Shown piece after piece: positions 39,245 through 49,108 of a stretch of 64,000 bases of DNA. This stretch comes from Ktedonospora formicarum (GTDB taxonomy: Bacteria > Chloroflexota > Ktedonobacteria > Ktedonobacterales > Ktedonobacteraceae). How positions within the stretch are numbered: the stretch's first letter is position 1; each line of letters opens with the position of its first letter. Under the pieces are notes generated by a model. It was not told the DNA's origin and made no database searches. It worked only from the letters and a program-made list of their open reading frames with translations. The position numbers were made by a program, and so were the translations under genes. The stretch lies in NCBI RefSeq assembly GCF_016587355.1, contig NZ_BNJF01000005.1, forward strand, positions 124,001 through 188,000, given 5' to 3'.

Positions 39245-39766
39245 TTAGAACTCGGCTTGTATTCCAACATCTCTAGCTACTTCTATGTTACGCGGTGTAT
39301 CATCCCAGAAAATAATCTCTTTCGCTTGTGCTGGTTTTAGCTTGCCCAATACATGGTGGTAGAACTCTGGCTTGCTTTTGATATGTCCTACATAGGCGGA
39401 TGAAAATATCCCATCAAAGCGCTTTGCTAATTCCATCTCTTCGAGAAGGTAAGACGTACGATATTGTTCTTACATTGTTGCGATGTAACATGCCATCCCC
39501 TGGTCTCTTAGTTGTTGGACATATGCTAGTTAGGGTTCATTGAGGATACGTGATCCACAGAACCAGTAGTGCAAAAAGCCGTCTACCGAACCAGACCAGT
39601 TCCACTTGCGCAAAAATGGCGCGATTTCCTCTTTCAAGTCTGCTTTGCCAATGACACAAGCACTAAATTTGGTGATGAAGAACTCTTTTGTCATCTCTTC
39701 TGTAATGTCATAATCTCGTTGAAGGTTCCTGTCCCAACGATCCCCAATGACAAGTACTCCACCCAC
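39245..39766 (-). pseudogene. HAD-superfamily hydrolase with two in-frame stops
   Basis: One continuous frame interrupted by two TAA codons near 39524 and 39458. The parts read MGGVLVIGDRWDRN (motif I region, first residues lost), then between the stops LAYVQQLRDQGMACYIAT (motif II Thr), then EIIFWDDTPRNIEVARDVGI (motif IV). It resembles HAD phosphatases of the epoxide-hydrolase N-terminal type. Truncated at the N terminus, thus non-functional. Confidence 0.8.
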
Positions 39767-40058
39767 ATCAAAGAGTATAACTTTGGCGTGATTCTCACTC
39801 TATTTCCTCTCCAGGCTTGTTGTTGCTCGGCTATTATATAATGCTTCCGCTTTGGCGGTATGAAGATAGATCTAGAAAGAATTATTTTGGGAGGTTTAGA
39901 GGTAAATGTTGCAATGGGTGATGATTGATTGGTTTCGCCTCAAGTACTGACCAAAGGGTCAGTTTCCTTCATTCGGGATTGTGTTATGCTCACCGGGCGG
40001 GGAAGATTGCTTCTCTACCATAAAAAGGTTCCACGTTCCTGATAAAAGAGGTGTTGAT

Positions 40059-40472
40059 TTGAGTAGATTCTCTGAAGCGGAATTGACATACTTAAAGTCT
40101 CAACGTTTGGGGCGGCTGGCAACCGTGAATAAGCATGGAGAGCCACAGGTTGCGGCGGTTGGTTTCCGCTATAATTCTGAATTAGACACTATCGACATTG
40201 GCGGCTTTAATATGTCAACATCGCAAAAATTTCGCAATATTGCTCGTAATAGGATGGCAGCGATTGTGATTGATGATGTTTTGCCACCCTGGAAGACACG
40301 AAGTCTTGAGATACGAGGTCTGGCAGAGGCGTTATCTGAAGGTGGGTCGGCTTTTACACAGAACTTTGATCCCGCTATCATCCGCATCACTCCCAAACGC
40401 ATCATCTTTTGGGATTCGGCGGCTGAACCCCTTATAAGCTCCAAGCGCGATGTGGTGGATGATCAGGCATAA
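40059..40472 (+). CDS. PPOX-class F420-dependent or flavin-binding protein
   Basis: About 137 residues from TTG 40059, with AAGAGG eight bases upstream; the start gives the family-typical MSRFSEAELTYLKSQRLGRLA. Split-barrel fold of the pyridoxamine-phosphate oxidase family, with ATVNKHGEPQVAAVGF and SLEIRGLAEAL. Members in Actinobacteria and Chloroflexota often bind F420. The C terminus (ITPKRIIFWD) is typical. It is a single gene. Confidence 0.85.
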   Translation: MSRFSEAELTYLKSQRLGRLATVNKHGEPQVAAVGFRYNSELDTIDIGGFNMSTSQKFRNIARNRMAAIVIDDVLPPWKTRSLEIRGLAEALSEGGSAFTQNFDPAIIRITPKRIIFWDSAAEPLISSKRDVVDDQA

Positions 40473-40689
40473 GTCCGGTTGTTAAGGCAAGCCAGGGAGA
40501 GGCGCTGTCTGTGTGTTCCTCCCTGGTTGAGCCAGCAATAAGCATTTCTTGTGTATTTTTCGCGTTCCTTTCAATATCGCTTCCATTGTCCAATGAGATC
40601 TTTCTTCCACTTCTTCTCTTGTACCAGGGAATAGTAAATGAGATCTAGAATTGCCATATAAGAATCGTCTGAAAGGAATATATTAACAC

Positions 40690-41520
40690 ATGAAATGTGA
40701 TCTCGGAGAAATTGAAATCTTCTATGAAACCTATGGTTCTGGTCGACCTATTGTGATGTTACCAGGGCGGCCCAGTGATCATCGTATAATGCTACGGTTT
40801 ATGGAACCTGTCTTTACGCAGCGCGATGGCTGGTTGCGTATCTATCCCGATTTGCCCGGCTCAGGTCTTACTCCAGGCATGGATCATCTCGCCACACATG
40901 ATCAAATGCTTGAAACGATGCTAGCGTTTATCGATAAGGTCATACCAGGTCAACGCTTCGTGCTGGCTGGTCTGTCGTATGGAGGATACTTATCTCGTGG
41001 CGTACTCTCCCACAGAGCCGCATTAATAGATGGAGTGTTGCTTTGTGCTCCTCAGGTGACTGCCCCGGTTATACAGGACCATCTCCCGCCAAAAAACACA
41101 CTGGTAGAAGATACAACGCTGGTAGCACAGTTATATCCAGGCCTCGCGGACCTTCTCGTTGTGCAAAGCCCTCTAGTAGTTGAGGCTGCTCATACATTGC
41201 AAGCGGAGGTCGCGATTGCCAACCATGCCTTTCAAGAGCGGCTAGCGGCCTCTGATCCCTTCTCCATTGATGTAGATAATTCACATACTCCCTTTGAAGG
41301 ACCCACACTCATTATCACCGCCCGTCAGGATAATCTATGTGGCTACCGCGATGCCTGGAATCTGCTGGATGCATTCCCAAGAGCAACGTTTGCAGTGCTT
41401 GATCGGGCTGGTCATTTTGTGAATATTGAGCAAGATACACTGTGCCACACCCTCATGCAGGAGTGGTTGGACCGCGTGGAAGAAGCCACCAACGTTACCG
41501 ATCACTCACCAACATTGTGA
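40690..41520 (+). CDS. Alpha/beta hydrolase
   Basis: 276 residues. Oxyanion region GSGRPIVMLPGRPSDH, nucleophile elbow GLSYGGYLSRG with Ser, Asp in TARQDNLCGY and His in DRAGHFVNIEQ. The substrate is unknown; such proteins are esterases, lactonases or C-C hydrolases. It precedes the MerR gene by about 190 bases and may be under its control, with a palindrome in between. Confidence 0.88.
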   Translation: MKCDLGEIEIFYETYGSGRPIVMLPGRPSDHRIMLRFMEPVFTQRDGWLRIYPDLPGSGLTPGMDHLATHDQMLETMLAFIDKVIPGQRFVLAGLSYGGYLSRGVLSHRAALIDGVLLCAPQVTAPVIQDHLPPKNTLVEDTTLVAQLYPGLADLLVVQSPLVVEAAHTLQAEVAIANHAFQERLAASDPFSIDVDNSHTPFEGPTLIITARQDNLCGYRDAWNLLDAFPRATFAVLDRAGHFVNIEQDTLCHTLMQEWLDRVEEATNVTDHSPTL

Positions 41521-41563
41521 TTCCATTGATTGAGCAATCTTGCGCGTTGGATTGCATTGGGAG

Positions 41564-41577
41564 GGTTTCACGAAACC
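41564..41577. promoter_or_regulatory. Dispersed palindrome, copy E
   Basis: GGTTTC-AC-GAAACC, followed by ATC. It lies about 130 bp upstream of the MerR gene. Confidence 0.5.
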
Positions 41578-41707
41578 ATCGATGATGGTCTATGCAAGGA
41601 TGGTGTGCACGATGCTCTCACCTCCTCTTTTGATTTATTTCCAGCCTCTTGACTCTCCCACAATGGGAGAGTGTATGCTCTTGTCATCGGAAATGAAAGG
41701 GGGGGCG

Positions 41708-42535
41708 ATGCTCAGAATAGGTGAATTTGCGCGACTGAGTCAGATATCCATTAAGATGCTGCGTCATTATGATGCTCTTGGTATATTACTCCCTTCGCAT
41801 ATTGATCCTGAAAGTGGGTACCGCTTCTATGAGATGGCTCAGCTTGCGGATGCAGTGAGAATTCTGGCTCTTAAGGATTGTGGCTTCTCTCTAGAAGAGA
41901 TTGCGCGATTTTTACATACTCAGGATAACGCAAGTATTGAAACCCTTTTACAACAGCGCCTCGTTGCTCAGCAACAAATAGTGGCGACTGAGCAGGCTCG
42001 TTTACAGCGTTTGCATGCACGCGTTGAGCAACTTGCCAGTGCTGAGAATGTGCCACGTTATGATGTTGCGCTCAAGCGATCAGAGCCTCTGACCCTCATT
42101 GGTGAGCGGCAAAGCGTGGCCTCGACCGAGGAGATTGGTCCCTTTGCTCAGGCGGTGGCGCGACACCTGTTCGAGGTCCATCATGTGGTGTCGAATGGGC
42201 CTTTGATTCATCTCTACTTTGAGGAAGACTCAAACGATGAGGCATTGGATCTCTTTGTTGGGACGCCTGCTGCCACTTTACCATATGCTCACGATGGATT
42301 GTGTGTGATGCGCCTGCCCGGCGGTGAACTGATGGCATGTGTGATTTATCAGGGCGATTATATAAACATACAGAGGGCTTATGCCGCGCTTGATAGCTGG
42401 TTGTCTATGAGCGGTTACCGCGTTAAAGGACCCGCACGCGAGATCTATCATCATAGCCCGGTCCATACAACGGACCCAGAGATGTATTTGACCGAGATTC
42501 AGTATTCGATTATCGCTGATAAGGCGATTCCGTAG
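41708..42535 (+). CDS. MerR-family regulator with GyrI-like effector domain
   Basis: 275 residues from ATG 41708 (GGGGG-containing ribosome binding region before it). The MerR winged helix is clear: MLRIGEFARLSQISIKMLRHYDALG, read in parts, and the coiled linker QQRLVAQQQIVATEQARLQRL. The C-terminal 150 residues are a GyrI-like ligand-binding domain (BmrR type), sensing drugs or lipophilic compounds. It is followed after 16 bases by the peptidase-like gene, which is probably co-transcribed. Confidence 0.9.
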   Translation: MLRIGEFARLSQISIKMLRHYDALGILLPSHIDPESGYRFYEMAQLADAVRILALKDCGFSLEEIARFLHTQDNASIETLLQQRLVAQQQIVATEQARLQRLHARVEQLASAENVPRYDVALKRSEPLTLIGERQSVASTEEIGPFAQAVARHLFEVHHVVSNGPLIHLYFEEDSNDEALDLFVGTPAATLPYAHDGLCVMRLPGGELMACVIYQGDYINIQRAYAALDSWLSMSGYRVKGPAREIYHHSPVHTTDPEMYLTEIQYSIIADKAIP

Positions 42536-42551
42536 TACAGGAGGTTGCCCC

Positions 42552-43484
42552 ATGTCATTTCCATTGGTCCCGTTCGAGGGACGTATGAGCTATTGCCTGA
42601 TCAAGTCTCTCCAAATGGTCCTGGCTCACCAGGGGCATTCCTATTCCTTGCCATGGCTGGAGTGCGTTAGCGGTGAGCCATTTGGCTTTGTCTACGTGCG
42701 CGATGGACAGGGCTTCTTTGCGGTGAATGGTTCATTCTATCATCTCGCGGGTGAACAACTGTTGCGTACTCTGAACTATGATTACTCCTATACTGGCTAC
42801 CCTGATGCTACAGTGGCCCTCGCCGCGCTGGATGAGGCCCTTCGCTCTGGACCAGTTGTCGCGGGTATGCTCGATATGGGCTATCTGACCTATATGCCTA
42901 ATCATGAGGACTGCCTGGGCTCGGATCATGCTGTCGTTGTGCTAGCACGCCGTTCCGATACGGTCATTGTGCATGATCCCGATGGCTATCCAGCCGTTTC
43001 ACTTTCCCTGACGGACTTTCTAGAAGCCTGGAAACGCGATGTGTATACAGGCAAGCCATATGGCTTGTGGTGCATTGGTGAGCAGGGGGGGCCGCCAACA
43101 GAGGAGGAAGTATGGGGTAAGACATTAACTCGCGCCCGTGAGAATCTCAGCCAGACCATAGAAAGGCTTCCCGGCGACATTGAAATCCACCATGGTCCCA
43201 ATGCTATGCGCATTCTGGCGGCTGATATGCGCAAGGCCAGTGAGTTTCCTCTGGGTGGGCTACCCTATTTTAATTGGCGCGTGTCGGGGCAACGTTGCCT
43301 GGATAGTGCTTTCTTTCTGCGTGAGAAGCTTCCAGTCGCCGCTGCTTTGCGCTGGGAGCAGTGTCAGACCTTTGGTGAGCTTCAAGAGGCGTCATCGCTT
43401 AAGAAGCGGGCGATACTGCCCGAATTGCTAGAACGCTTGGCGGAACAGGAGGAGCGTTTTATCGCCTCGCTCAGTGGGGCATAA
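42552..43484 (+). CDS. C39-like/BtrH-type papain-fold protein
   Basis: 310 residues. The N-terminal part has a catalytic-type Cys (MSYCLIKSLQMVLAHQGH) and the pair GSDHAVVVLAR with His and VIVHDPDGYP with Asp, fitting a papain-fold peptidase or acyltransferase such as BtrH. The second half (from about residue 180) is helical and unassigned. AGGAGG stands before ATG 42552. It follows the MerR regulator directly. Confidence 0.75.
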   Translation: MSFPLVPFEGRMSYCLIKSLQMVLAHQGHSYSLPWLECVSGEPFGFVYVRDGQGFFAVNGSFYHLAGEQLLRTLNYDYSYTGYPDATVALAALDEALRSGPVVAGMLDMGYLTYMPNHEDCLGSDHAVVVLARRSDTVIVHDPDGYPAVSLSLTDFLEAWKRDVYTGKPYGLWCIGEQGGPPTEEEVWGKTLTRARENLSQTIERLPGDIEIHHGPNAMRILAADMRKASEFPLGGLPYFNWRVSGQRCLDSAFFLREKLPVAAALRWEQCQTFGELQEASSLKKRAILPELLERLAEQEERFIASLSGA

Positions 43485-43493
43485 GAATGCACT

Positions 43494-43537
43494 AAGGAGA
43501 ACTAATTACCTGCCGCCAACAGGGTTTAGTTCTCCTT
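43494..43537. terminator. Bidirectional hairpin
   Basis: 12-bp perfect arms AAGGAGAACTAA and TTAGTTCTCCTT between convergent genes, with T-rich continuation. Confidence 0.7.
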
Positions 43538-43545
43538 TCTTATAG

Positions 43546-44361
43546 TTAAGATATGCGAGGCGGCCCTTGCTGGATACGTGCGCGTACCTCGTCTATATTC
43601 TGAGTTGACCAGCGAGACTCTAGCCACCAGGTCGCGCCAGCCTCAGCCCAGGGACGTACAATGGATGAGGCTCGTTCCATGTCGTTACCGGGGGTTTCTC
43701 CCTCCCAGATGATGTCGAAGGGGGAGGTGCGCCTCTCAGCGATATAGTCGCGCATGACGCGCATTTCTTCGGGTGTCATCGGACCATTCATATTGTTGGG
43801 GAGGAGCCCATCATAGCGTAGTGCGCGGGCCATAGATTTTTCGCGTTTCCAGGCTCCAACAACCCAGATAGGGATACGTGGCTGCTGTACTGGCGTCGGC
43901 CTGTATGTTAATCCATCCACTTGATAGTGCTTGCCTTTGTAGGTGAAGCTCCGTTCGCTCCACAGGCCTGTAATGATATCCAGGCTCTCATCTAGCAATT
44001 CTGCTCGCTCCTTACGGTCTGTGGCCTCTCCTACCTTGCCAAAACCGCCATCGTCCAGTGCGCCGAGTCCTACAGGCAATATCAGACGTCCGTGAGAGAG
44101 GTGATCGAGGGTCGTGGCCTCGCGTGCGACTTTCCAGGGACGGCGGCGTGATAATGGCGTAATAATCGCTCCCAGGCGCACCCTCTGCGTGCGCATCGCC
44201 ATAGCTGCCATTACTACCCAGGGATCATACATCTCAGGCATGGATTCGATATAGATTCCATCCCAATAGAACATTCCATCCCAACCTGCTTCTTCGCCCA
44301 GTTGAGCCAGTTCCGCTATCGTATGAATATCCCCTATGGGAATGACAAAGCCGTATTGCAT
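43546..44361 (-). CDS. LLM-class F420-dependent oxidoreductase
   Basis: About 272 residues from ATG 44361, with AAGGAGG upstream. Luciferase-like TIM barrel: GEEAGWDGMFYWDG, RVRLGAIITPLSRRRPWKVAREATTLDHLSHGR in parts, ELLDESLDIITGLW and IPIWVVGAW. Such enzymes use F420 or FMN to reduce or oxidise small substrates. A longer frame upstream to 44481 has no ribosome binding site. Confidence 0.9.
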   Translation of the reverse strand: MQYGFVIPIGDIHTIAELAQLGEEAGWDGMFYWDGIYIESMPEMYDPWVVMAAMAMRTQRVRLGAIITPLSRRRPWKVAREATTLDHLSHGRLILPVGLGALDDGGFGKVGEATDRKERAELLDESLDIITGLWSERSFTYKGKHYQVDGLTYRPTPVQQPRIPIWVVGAWKREKSMARALRYDGLLPNNMNGPMTPEEMRVMRDYIAERRTSPFDIIWEGETPGNDMERASSIVRPWAEAGATWWLESRWSTQNIDEVRARIQQGPPRIS

Positions 44362-44605
44362 GATGTATCCTCCTTGTGAGCTCATGTTTAAGTACAGAAG
44401 AAGTATAGTGCACCATTCATGCCATCCTCTGTCATATTCTGTTCGCATTGTTTCGCTGGCGCGCGGGCTTCCTATATTCATTCACTGGTGTCGTCTGTGA
44501 GGGGGCGAAACATAAAGATGTCGGGTCGGGAGACTCCCTGACTCGCACCTTGTGGCGTAATATCAACATAATATAGTTACACTAGTTTTCGATATTTCAT
44601 ATTGC

Positions 44606-45588
44606 TTATTCCCATTCGGGGGAGAGGATAATTTTGCCAACGAGTGAGCCGGACTCATCGAGCTGATGGGCCTCGGCGGCGCGCGAGAGGGGGAGTCTGA
44701 GCGCGACCTTTCCTCTGAGTACACCTCTGCCGAGCCAGTAGTCGATCTGTGAGGCATAGGTATGCAGTTCGTCGATCGTAGCATCAGAGACTGTAAAGCC
44801 GTAGATGGAGCAGTTCTTGGTATAGAATGGGCCTACCATTAGCGTCGTTTGATGCTGGGGACCAGCCATGATGATGATGCGCCCTCTTTGCGCGATGGCG
44901 TTGAGTGCGCATTCAATCTCAGGGTGGTTGGTAGCGTCCCAATAAACATCAACACCTTGAGGCACGAATTGCTTGATCGCATGATTGACATTCTGTGTCT
45001 TGTGATTAATGATCAGGTCCGCGCCCGAATCTTCGCACCATTGCGTTTTCTCAGGGTGGGCAGAGGTAACAATGATGCGTGCCCCATCGCCCGTGCAAGC
45101 TGAACAACAGCGGTTCCTATCGCGTCATCCCCACCATTGATGAAGATGCACTCATTGTCGCGTAGGTGGGCTTTGTCAAAAAGCCCAATAATCGCTATCA
45201 GCCCAGAGTGTAGCACCGTCACTGCTTCATAGAGGTCGACAGTTGGGGGCAGGTGGTAGAGCATGTTTTCTGCGATACTTACGTATTCGGCGAAGGTTCC
45301 TTGTCGCCCATTATAACCCTGATTATTGGCCCATACTCGCTCTCCTGGATGAAAGAGAGAGACATCCTTACCGACTTTCTCTACAATTCCTGTCATATCT
45401 CGCCCGATGATAAAAGGGGTGGGGAGCGCGGTTTGGATCACGCCTGAACGAATATCGGTATCCACATTGTTCACAGTTACTGCGGCGACTTTGACGAGGA
45501 CATCACAAGGGCCAATTGGGGGCGTGGGCAGGTCCCCGTAACGAATGTTGGAGATATCTCCTGTCTGCTGAATATATGCGGCCTTCAT
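44606..45588 (-). pseudogene. Quinone oxidoreductase-like MDR with one frameshift
   Basis: The N-terminal frame (45588 to about 45085) has the GroES-like part (PTPPIGPCDVLVKVAAVTVNN, IIGRDMTGIVEKVG) and NGGDDAIGTAVVQLARAMG. The second frame continues as ARIIVTSAHPEKTQW, then QGVDVYWDATNH and the C terminus to 44606. The break falls at a run of four C (45082-45085 on plus). All domains are otherwise present, so a single-base read error or a recent mutation fits. Confidence 0.8.
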
Positions 45589-45923
45589 GTCGTTCTCCCC
45601 TTTATACTGAGCCTTCTATGATTACTCACTCTCCTTCTATTGTAACCGCTAGATTTGCTTCATATGCACAACCTTTACTGTGTAATGCGAGGCAATAAAA
45701 TAGATCAAGCTCTATTTTATTGCCTCCTGTCTTCCTGCTAGTACGGTTAGTTTCTCATTCATAAGTATTTTTTACCATTTATTCCCAGATTGTCATCTGG
45801 GAATGAGTTTGCGAGTCTTTATGTATAAGTAATGTTATGCATTGTGGTGGGCAATGTTTTGAGACGGATTCTGGAGCTAGGTTATATAAGTTTGTTCTCG
45901 TAATTCGACCAGGGAGGGGTCGT
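45589..45923. other. Divergent intergenic region with two hairpins
   Basis: Hairpin 1: 15-bp arms GAGGCAATAAAATAG (45689-45703) and CTATTTTATTGCCTC (45712-45726). Hairpin 2: 10-bp arms ATTCCCAGAT and ATCTGGGAAT (45781-45804). Both lie upstream of the binding-protein gene; as they stand before, not after, genes they may be leader structures. Confidence 0.5.
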
Positions 45924-47248
45924 ATGGTTTCAGAGCAACGTGAGCTTCTTGATGAGATACTCGTCAAAATGCGTGTGGGACGTATGAAGCGCCGAACCTT
46001 TTTAGAGCGTGCGGCTATTATTGGCCTGGGGGGCACTGCCGCGCTCTCTCTGCTTGAATCCTGTAGCGAGCCTGGAGATGTGATAAATCTCATCTGGCAG
46101 AGCGAAAATGACTCCACCAATACCTATGCGCAACTGGTGGAGACCTATAATCAGACTCAGGGGCGAGAGAAAGGCATTTATGTGACCTGGTTACAGGGGC
46201 CAGATAGGGATAGTACCCTTTTGACCAGATATACGACAACCTTGGGTACGCGAAGCAATACCTTTGATATTCTCTCACTCGATATTACCTATCCCGCACA
46301 ATTTGGAACTGCGAAGTGGATTGCGCCCATTACAGAGGATATGTGGCCTCTTAATGAGCGTAAACAACATGTGCGAGGTCCAATCAGTGGCTGCACCTAT
46401 AAGGGAAAGCTATGGGCGGCTCCCTATCGCATTGATCCCGGCGTGTTCTTCTACCGCACAGATATCGTCGGATCTCCTCCACTCTCCTATGATGAGATGC
46501 TTGATTTGAGTAAGGAGCATGTGCCAGCGAAAGCTAAATATGGCTATGTCTGGCAGGGAGGGCAGAACGAAGATCTTGTCTGTAATTTTGTTGAGGTCTT
46601 GCATGGCTTTGGGGGGCCGTTTTGGATAGCGGCAGCAATGTGTCGATTAACTCACCCCAGGCTCTGGCTGCTCTCCAGACTATGACAAACTGGGTTGAAA
46701 CACTCTCACCTTCGCGGGTAACCGACTACTCTAGCGAATCAGCGCGGCTCGCGTGGCAGCGAGGCGAGGCAGTATTTATGCGTAACTGGCCTGAGGCCTA
46801 TTTTCTTGCCAATGACGCGACGGTATCAACTGTCGAAGGCAAATTCGATATCGCTCCACTTCCACATGGTAAGGATAGGCAGGTCAGCCATTCCACACTA
46901 GGGGGATGGAGTCTCGCCATAAACGCCTCTTCTACGAAGCCTGAGGCCGCCTGGAATTTCGTACACTGGATGATTCAGCACGATGCCCAGAAACAGGGAG
47001 CGATCAACGCGGGCTGGATGCCCTGCCTGGCAGGCCTCTATGATGATTTTGACCTCACGCATAAATCTCCTCTCTTTGGCAAATTGAAGCCAATTTTACA
47101 GGATGCGCTCCCCCGTCCGGTTTCACCTAGGTACACAGAATTATCTGCTGTCTTGCGCAACCATGTATTTGGAGTCTTAAAAGGATGGGAGAAACCTCAG
47201 GATGCCTTGAAGAAGATGGAACATGATCTGAGGGCGCTACAACCGTAA
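45924..47248 (+). pseudogene. Extracellular sugar-binding lipoprotein (ABC transporter) with one frameshift
   Basis: From ATG 45924 with GGAGGG upstream: twin-Arg-like start KMRVGRMKRRTFLERAA, hydrophobic segment and lipobox LLESCS. The body is a family 1 solute-binding protein (DILSLDITYPAQF, KLWAAPYRIDPGVFFYRTD). At about residue 232 the frame breaks at a run of six G (46611-46616) and resumes as VLDSGSNVSINSPQALAAL to 47248. No permease or ATPase gene is nearby. If the base count in the G run is wrong in the read, the gene is intact. Confidence 0.8.
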
Positions 47249-47291
47249 AGCTATTTTTCTTGCGACGTGAAACCGTTTATCTGATGATGAG

Positions 47292-47325
47292 TATGGGTGG
47301 AGTTGCTAAGGTAAGCCCACCCATA
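47292..47325. terminator. Hairpin after the binding-protein gene
   Basis: 9-bp arms TATGGGTGG and CCACCCATA with a 16-base loop. Confidence 0.5.
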
Positions 47326-47505
47326 TCCATCAATATTCAGGCTATAGAAGAGCCCCGAGTTGTTACAAATAAATAGCTAAAAATATCTTATTACTGTGTA
47401 GCACACAAAAATATGTTGTATCCTGAAAAAAGGCGCATGTCTTACTTGAGCATAGAGGAATTAGATAACCGCTTTAATCTCTGCTAGCGGAAAGGACCGT
47501 AGGCT

Positions 47506-49080
47506 TTGAGAAAACATGCCAGAATGCAGCCAAATGAATTATTATTACGTGAGCGGCAGCGGCGGGGTTGGACCCGGGAATTTGTAGCGGAGCGGATTGG
47601 TATTGCTGATCCAAAAACAATAGGACGTTGGGAGCGTGGTGTGGCCTCACCCAGTGCCTATTTCTTGCAGAAGCTATGTGATCTGTATGCCAGGTCGCCT
47701 CAGGAGCTAGGACTCTTATATGAAGATGAGGTTGAAGGACGCCATACTGAGGGGCGACTGGAGGATGTACCAACACACGCTTCTTCCTCATACTTTTTGC
47801 ATGATCCAGCATTGCCCTTGCCTCATATGGAGATGGGTGGGCTTGTGGGGCGTGATTATCCACTTCTCTACCTGCGCGAGCGTCTATGTACTCAGGAGCG
47901 CTTCTCCCTGACCGCTCTCTATGGCTTGCCAGGTGTAGGCAAGACGGCATTGGTGATCGCGCTGGCATATGATGAAACCATTGAGCAACGCTTTCAAGAT
48001 GGTATTCTCTGGGCGTCTTTGGGCCAGGAACCGGACACATTTGACCTCTTGCGGCGTTGGGGAGGGGTGCTGGGGATGGAGCAGGCAATTATTGATCAGT
48101 ATTCCTCGCCGGGCGAACTGGCGAAGGCGATTCGCACGCGTATAGGTTGGCGTCGTATACTCTTTATCCTGGATGATGTCTGGACGAACGAGGCGGCGAT
48201 GGCGTTGAAAATAGGTGGCCCCAACTGTTCGTATTTGTTGACGACTCGTATTCCGTGGGTGGCTTCCTCCTTCGCGCATAATGGGGCTTATTATGTCTCT
48301 GAATTAGATATGGAGGCCAGCATGGATCTTCTGGAGCGTATGGTGCCAGATATCCACGTCCGGCGTTGGTCAGCCCTGCGCTCAGTCATCTCGACGGCGG
48401 GTGGTCTGCCTCTTGTGCTCTACCTCATTGGTAAGTACCTTCAGAGGCAATCATATGGACACCAGTCGCGTCGCCTTCAACGTGCCCTTGCGCATCTCTA
48501 TCATGCGGAAGCCCGCCTCCAATTAAGTGCGCCACGTACCCTGGTCGAACAACAGAAAGATGGAAGTACTACCTACTCGCTTAGTAGCAGTATGGAGCGA
48601 AGTGTCAAGACTCTGGATAAACCCGCGCTTCGTACACTGGCGGCCCTTTCGGTCTTTCCTTCCAAACCACATACTTTTGACGAAGGTGCCGCGCTGGCAG
48701 TCTGCCACGGGTTAGGAAATGAAGAGACACTGGATCAGTTATCTGATAGTGGCTTGCTTGAGAGCGAGCGGGGTCGCTATATGCTCCATCCGGTCGTTGC
48801 GGAATATGCCAGATCTTGTTATGATCCTGGTGGGGCCTACGAGCGTATGTTGAGCTACTTCTGTGAACTGGTAAAGCGGGAGGCTCCCGAAGCGGAGCGC
48901 CTGGAACCAGAAAAGCATAACATTCTTACCGCGCTCAAGATCGCTTGTGAGCGTGATCTACCGGAAGCATTGATTCAGGGCTCAGTCGTCCTTCTCCCAA
49001 TGCTTCAGCGTTTCGGATTGTACGAGGTAGCTGAGATGTATCTCAAGCGCTCGGAGCGCTTCATTGACCGGACGCGCTAA
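47506..49080 (+). CDS. XRE-type helix-turn-helix STAND ATPase (NB-ARC)
   Basis: 524 residues from TTG 47506 (AAAGGA nine bases before). Residues 8-65 form an XRE helix-turn-helix (LLLRERQRRGWTREFVAERIG, IGRWERG). Then a STAND P-loop GLPGVGKTA at about 140-148, Walker B LFILDDVW near 219-226, and a winged-helix tail (LRTLAALSVFPSKPHTF). The C-terminal repeats expected for sensing are short or absent. Such proteins switch on ATP binding and act as regulators or in defence. The nucleotidyltransferase gene follows after 28 bases. Confidence 0.88.
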   Translation: MRKHARMQPNELLLRERQRRGWTREFVAERIGIADPKTIGRWERGVASPSAYFLQKLCDLYARSPQELGLLYEDEVEGRHTEGRLEDVPTHASSSYFLHDPALPLPHMEMGGLVGRDYPLLYLRERLCTQERFSLTALYGLPGVGKTALVIALAYDETIEQRFQDGILWASLGQEPDTFDLLRRWGGVLGMEQAIIDQYSSPGELAKAIRTRIGWRRILFILDDVWTNEAAMALKIGGPNCSYLLTTRIPWVASSFAHNGAYYVSELDMEASMDLLERMVPDIHVRRWSALRSVISTAGGLPLVLYLIGKYLQRQSYGHQSRRLQRALAHLYHAEARLQLSAPRTLVEQQKDGSTTYSLSSSMERSVKTLDKPALRTLAALSVFPSKPHTFDEGAALAVCHGLGNEETLDQLSDSGLLESERGRYMLHPVVAEYARSCYDPGGAYERMLSYFCELVKREAPEAERLEPEKHNILTALKIACERDLPEALIQGSVVLLPMLQRFGLYEVAEMYLKRSERFIDRTR

Positions 49081-49108
49081 ATCTTAGATTTCCAAGGATT
49101 GTTTCTTG

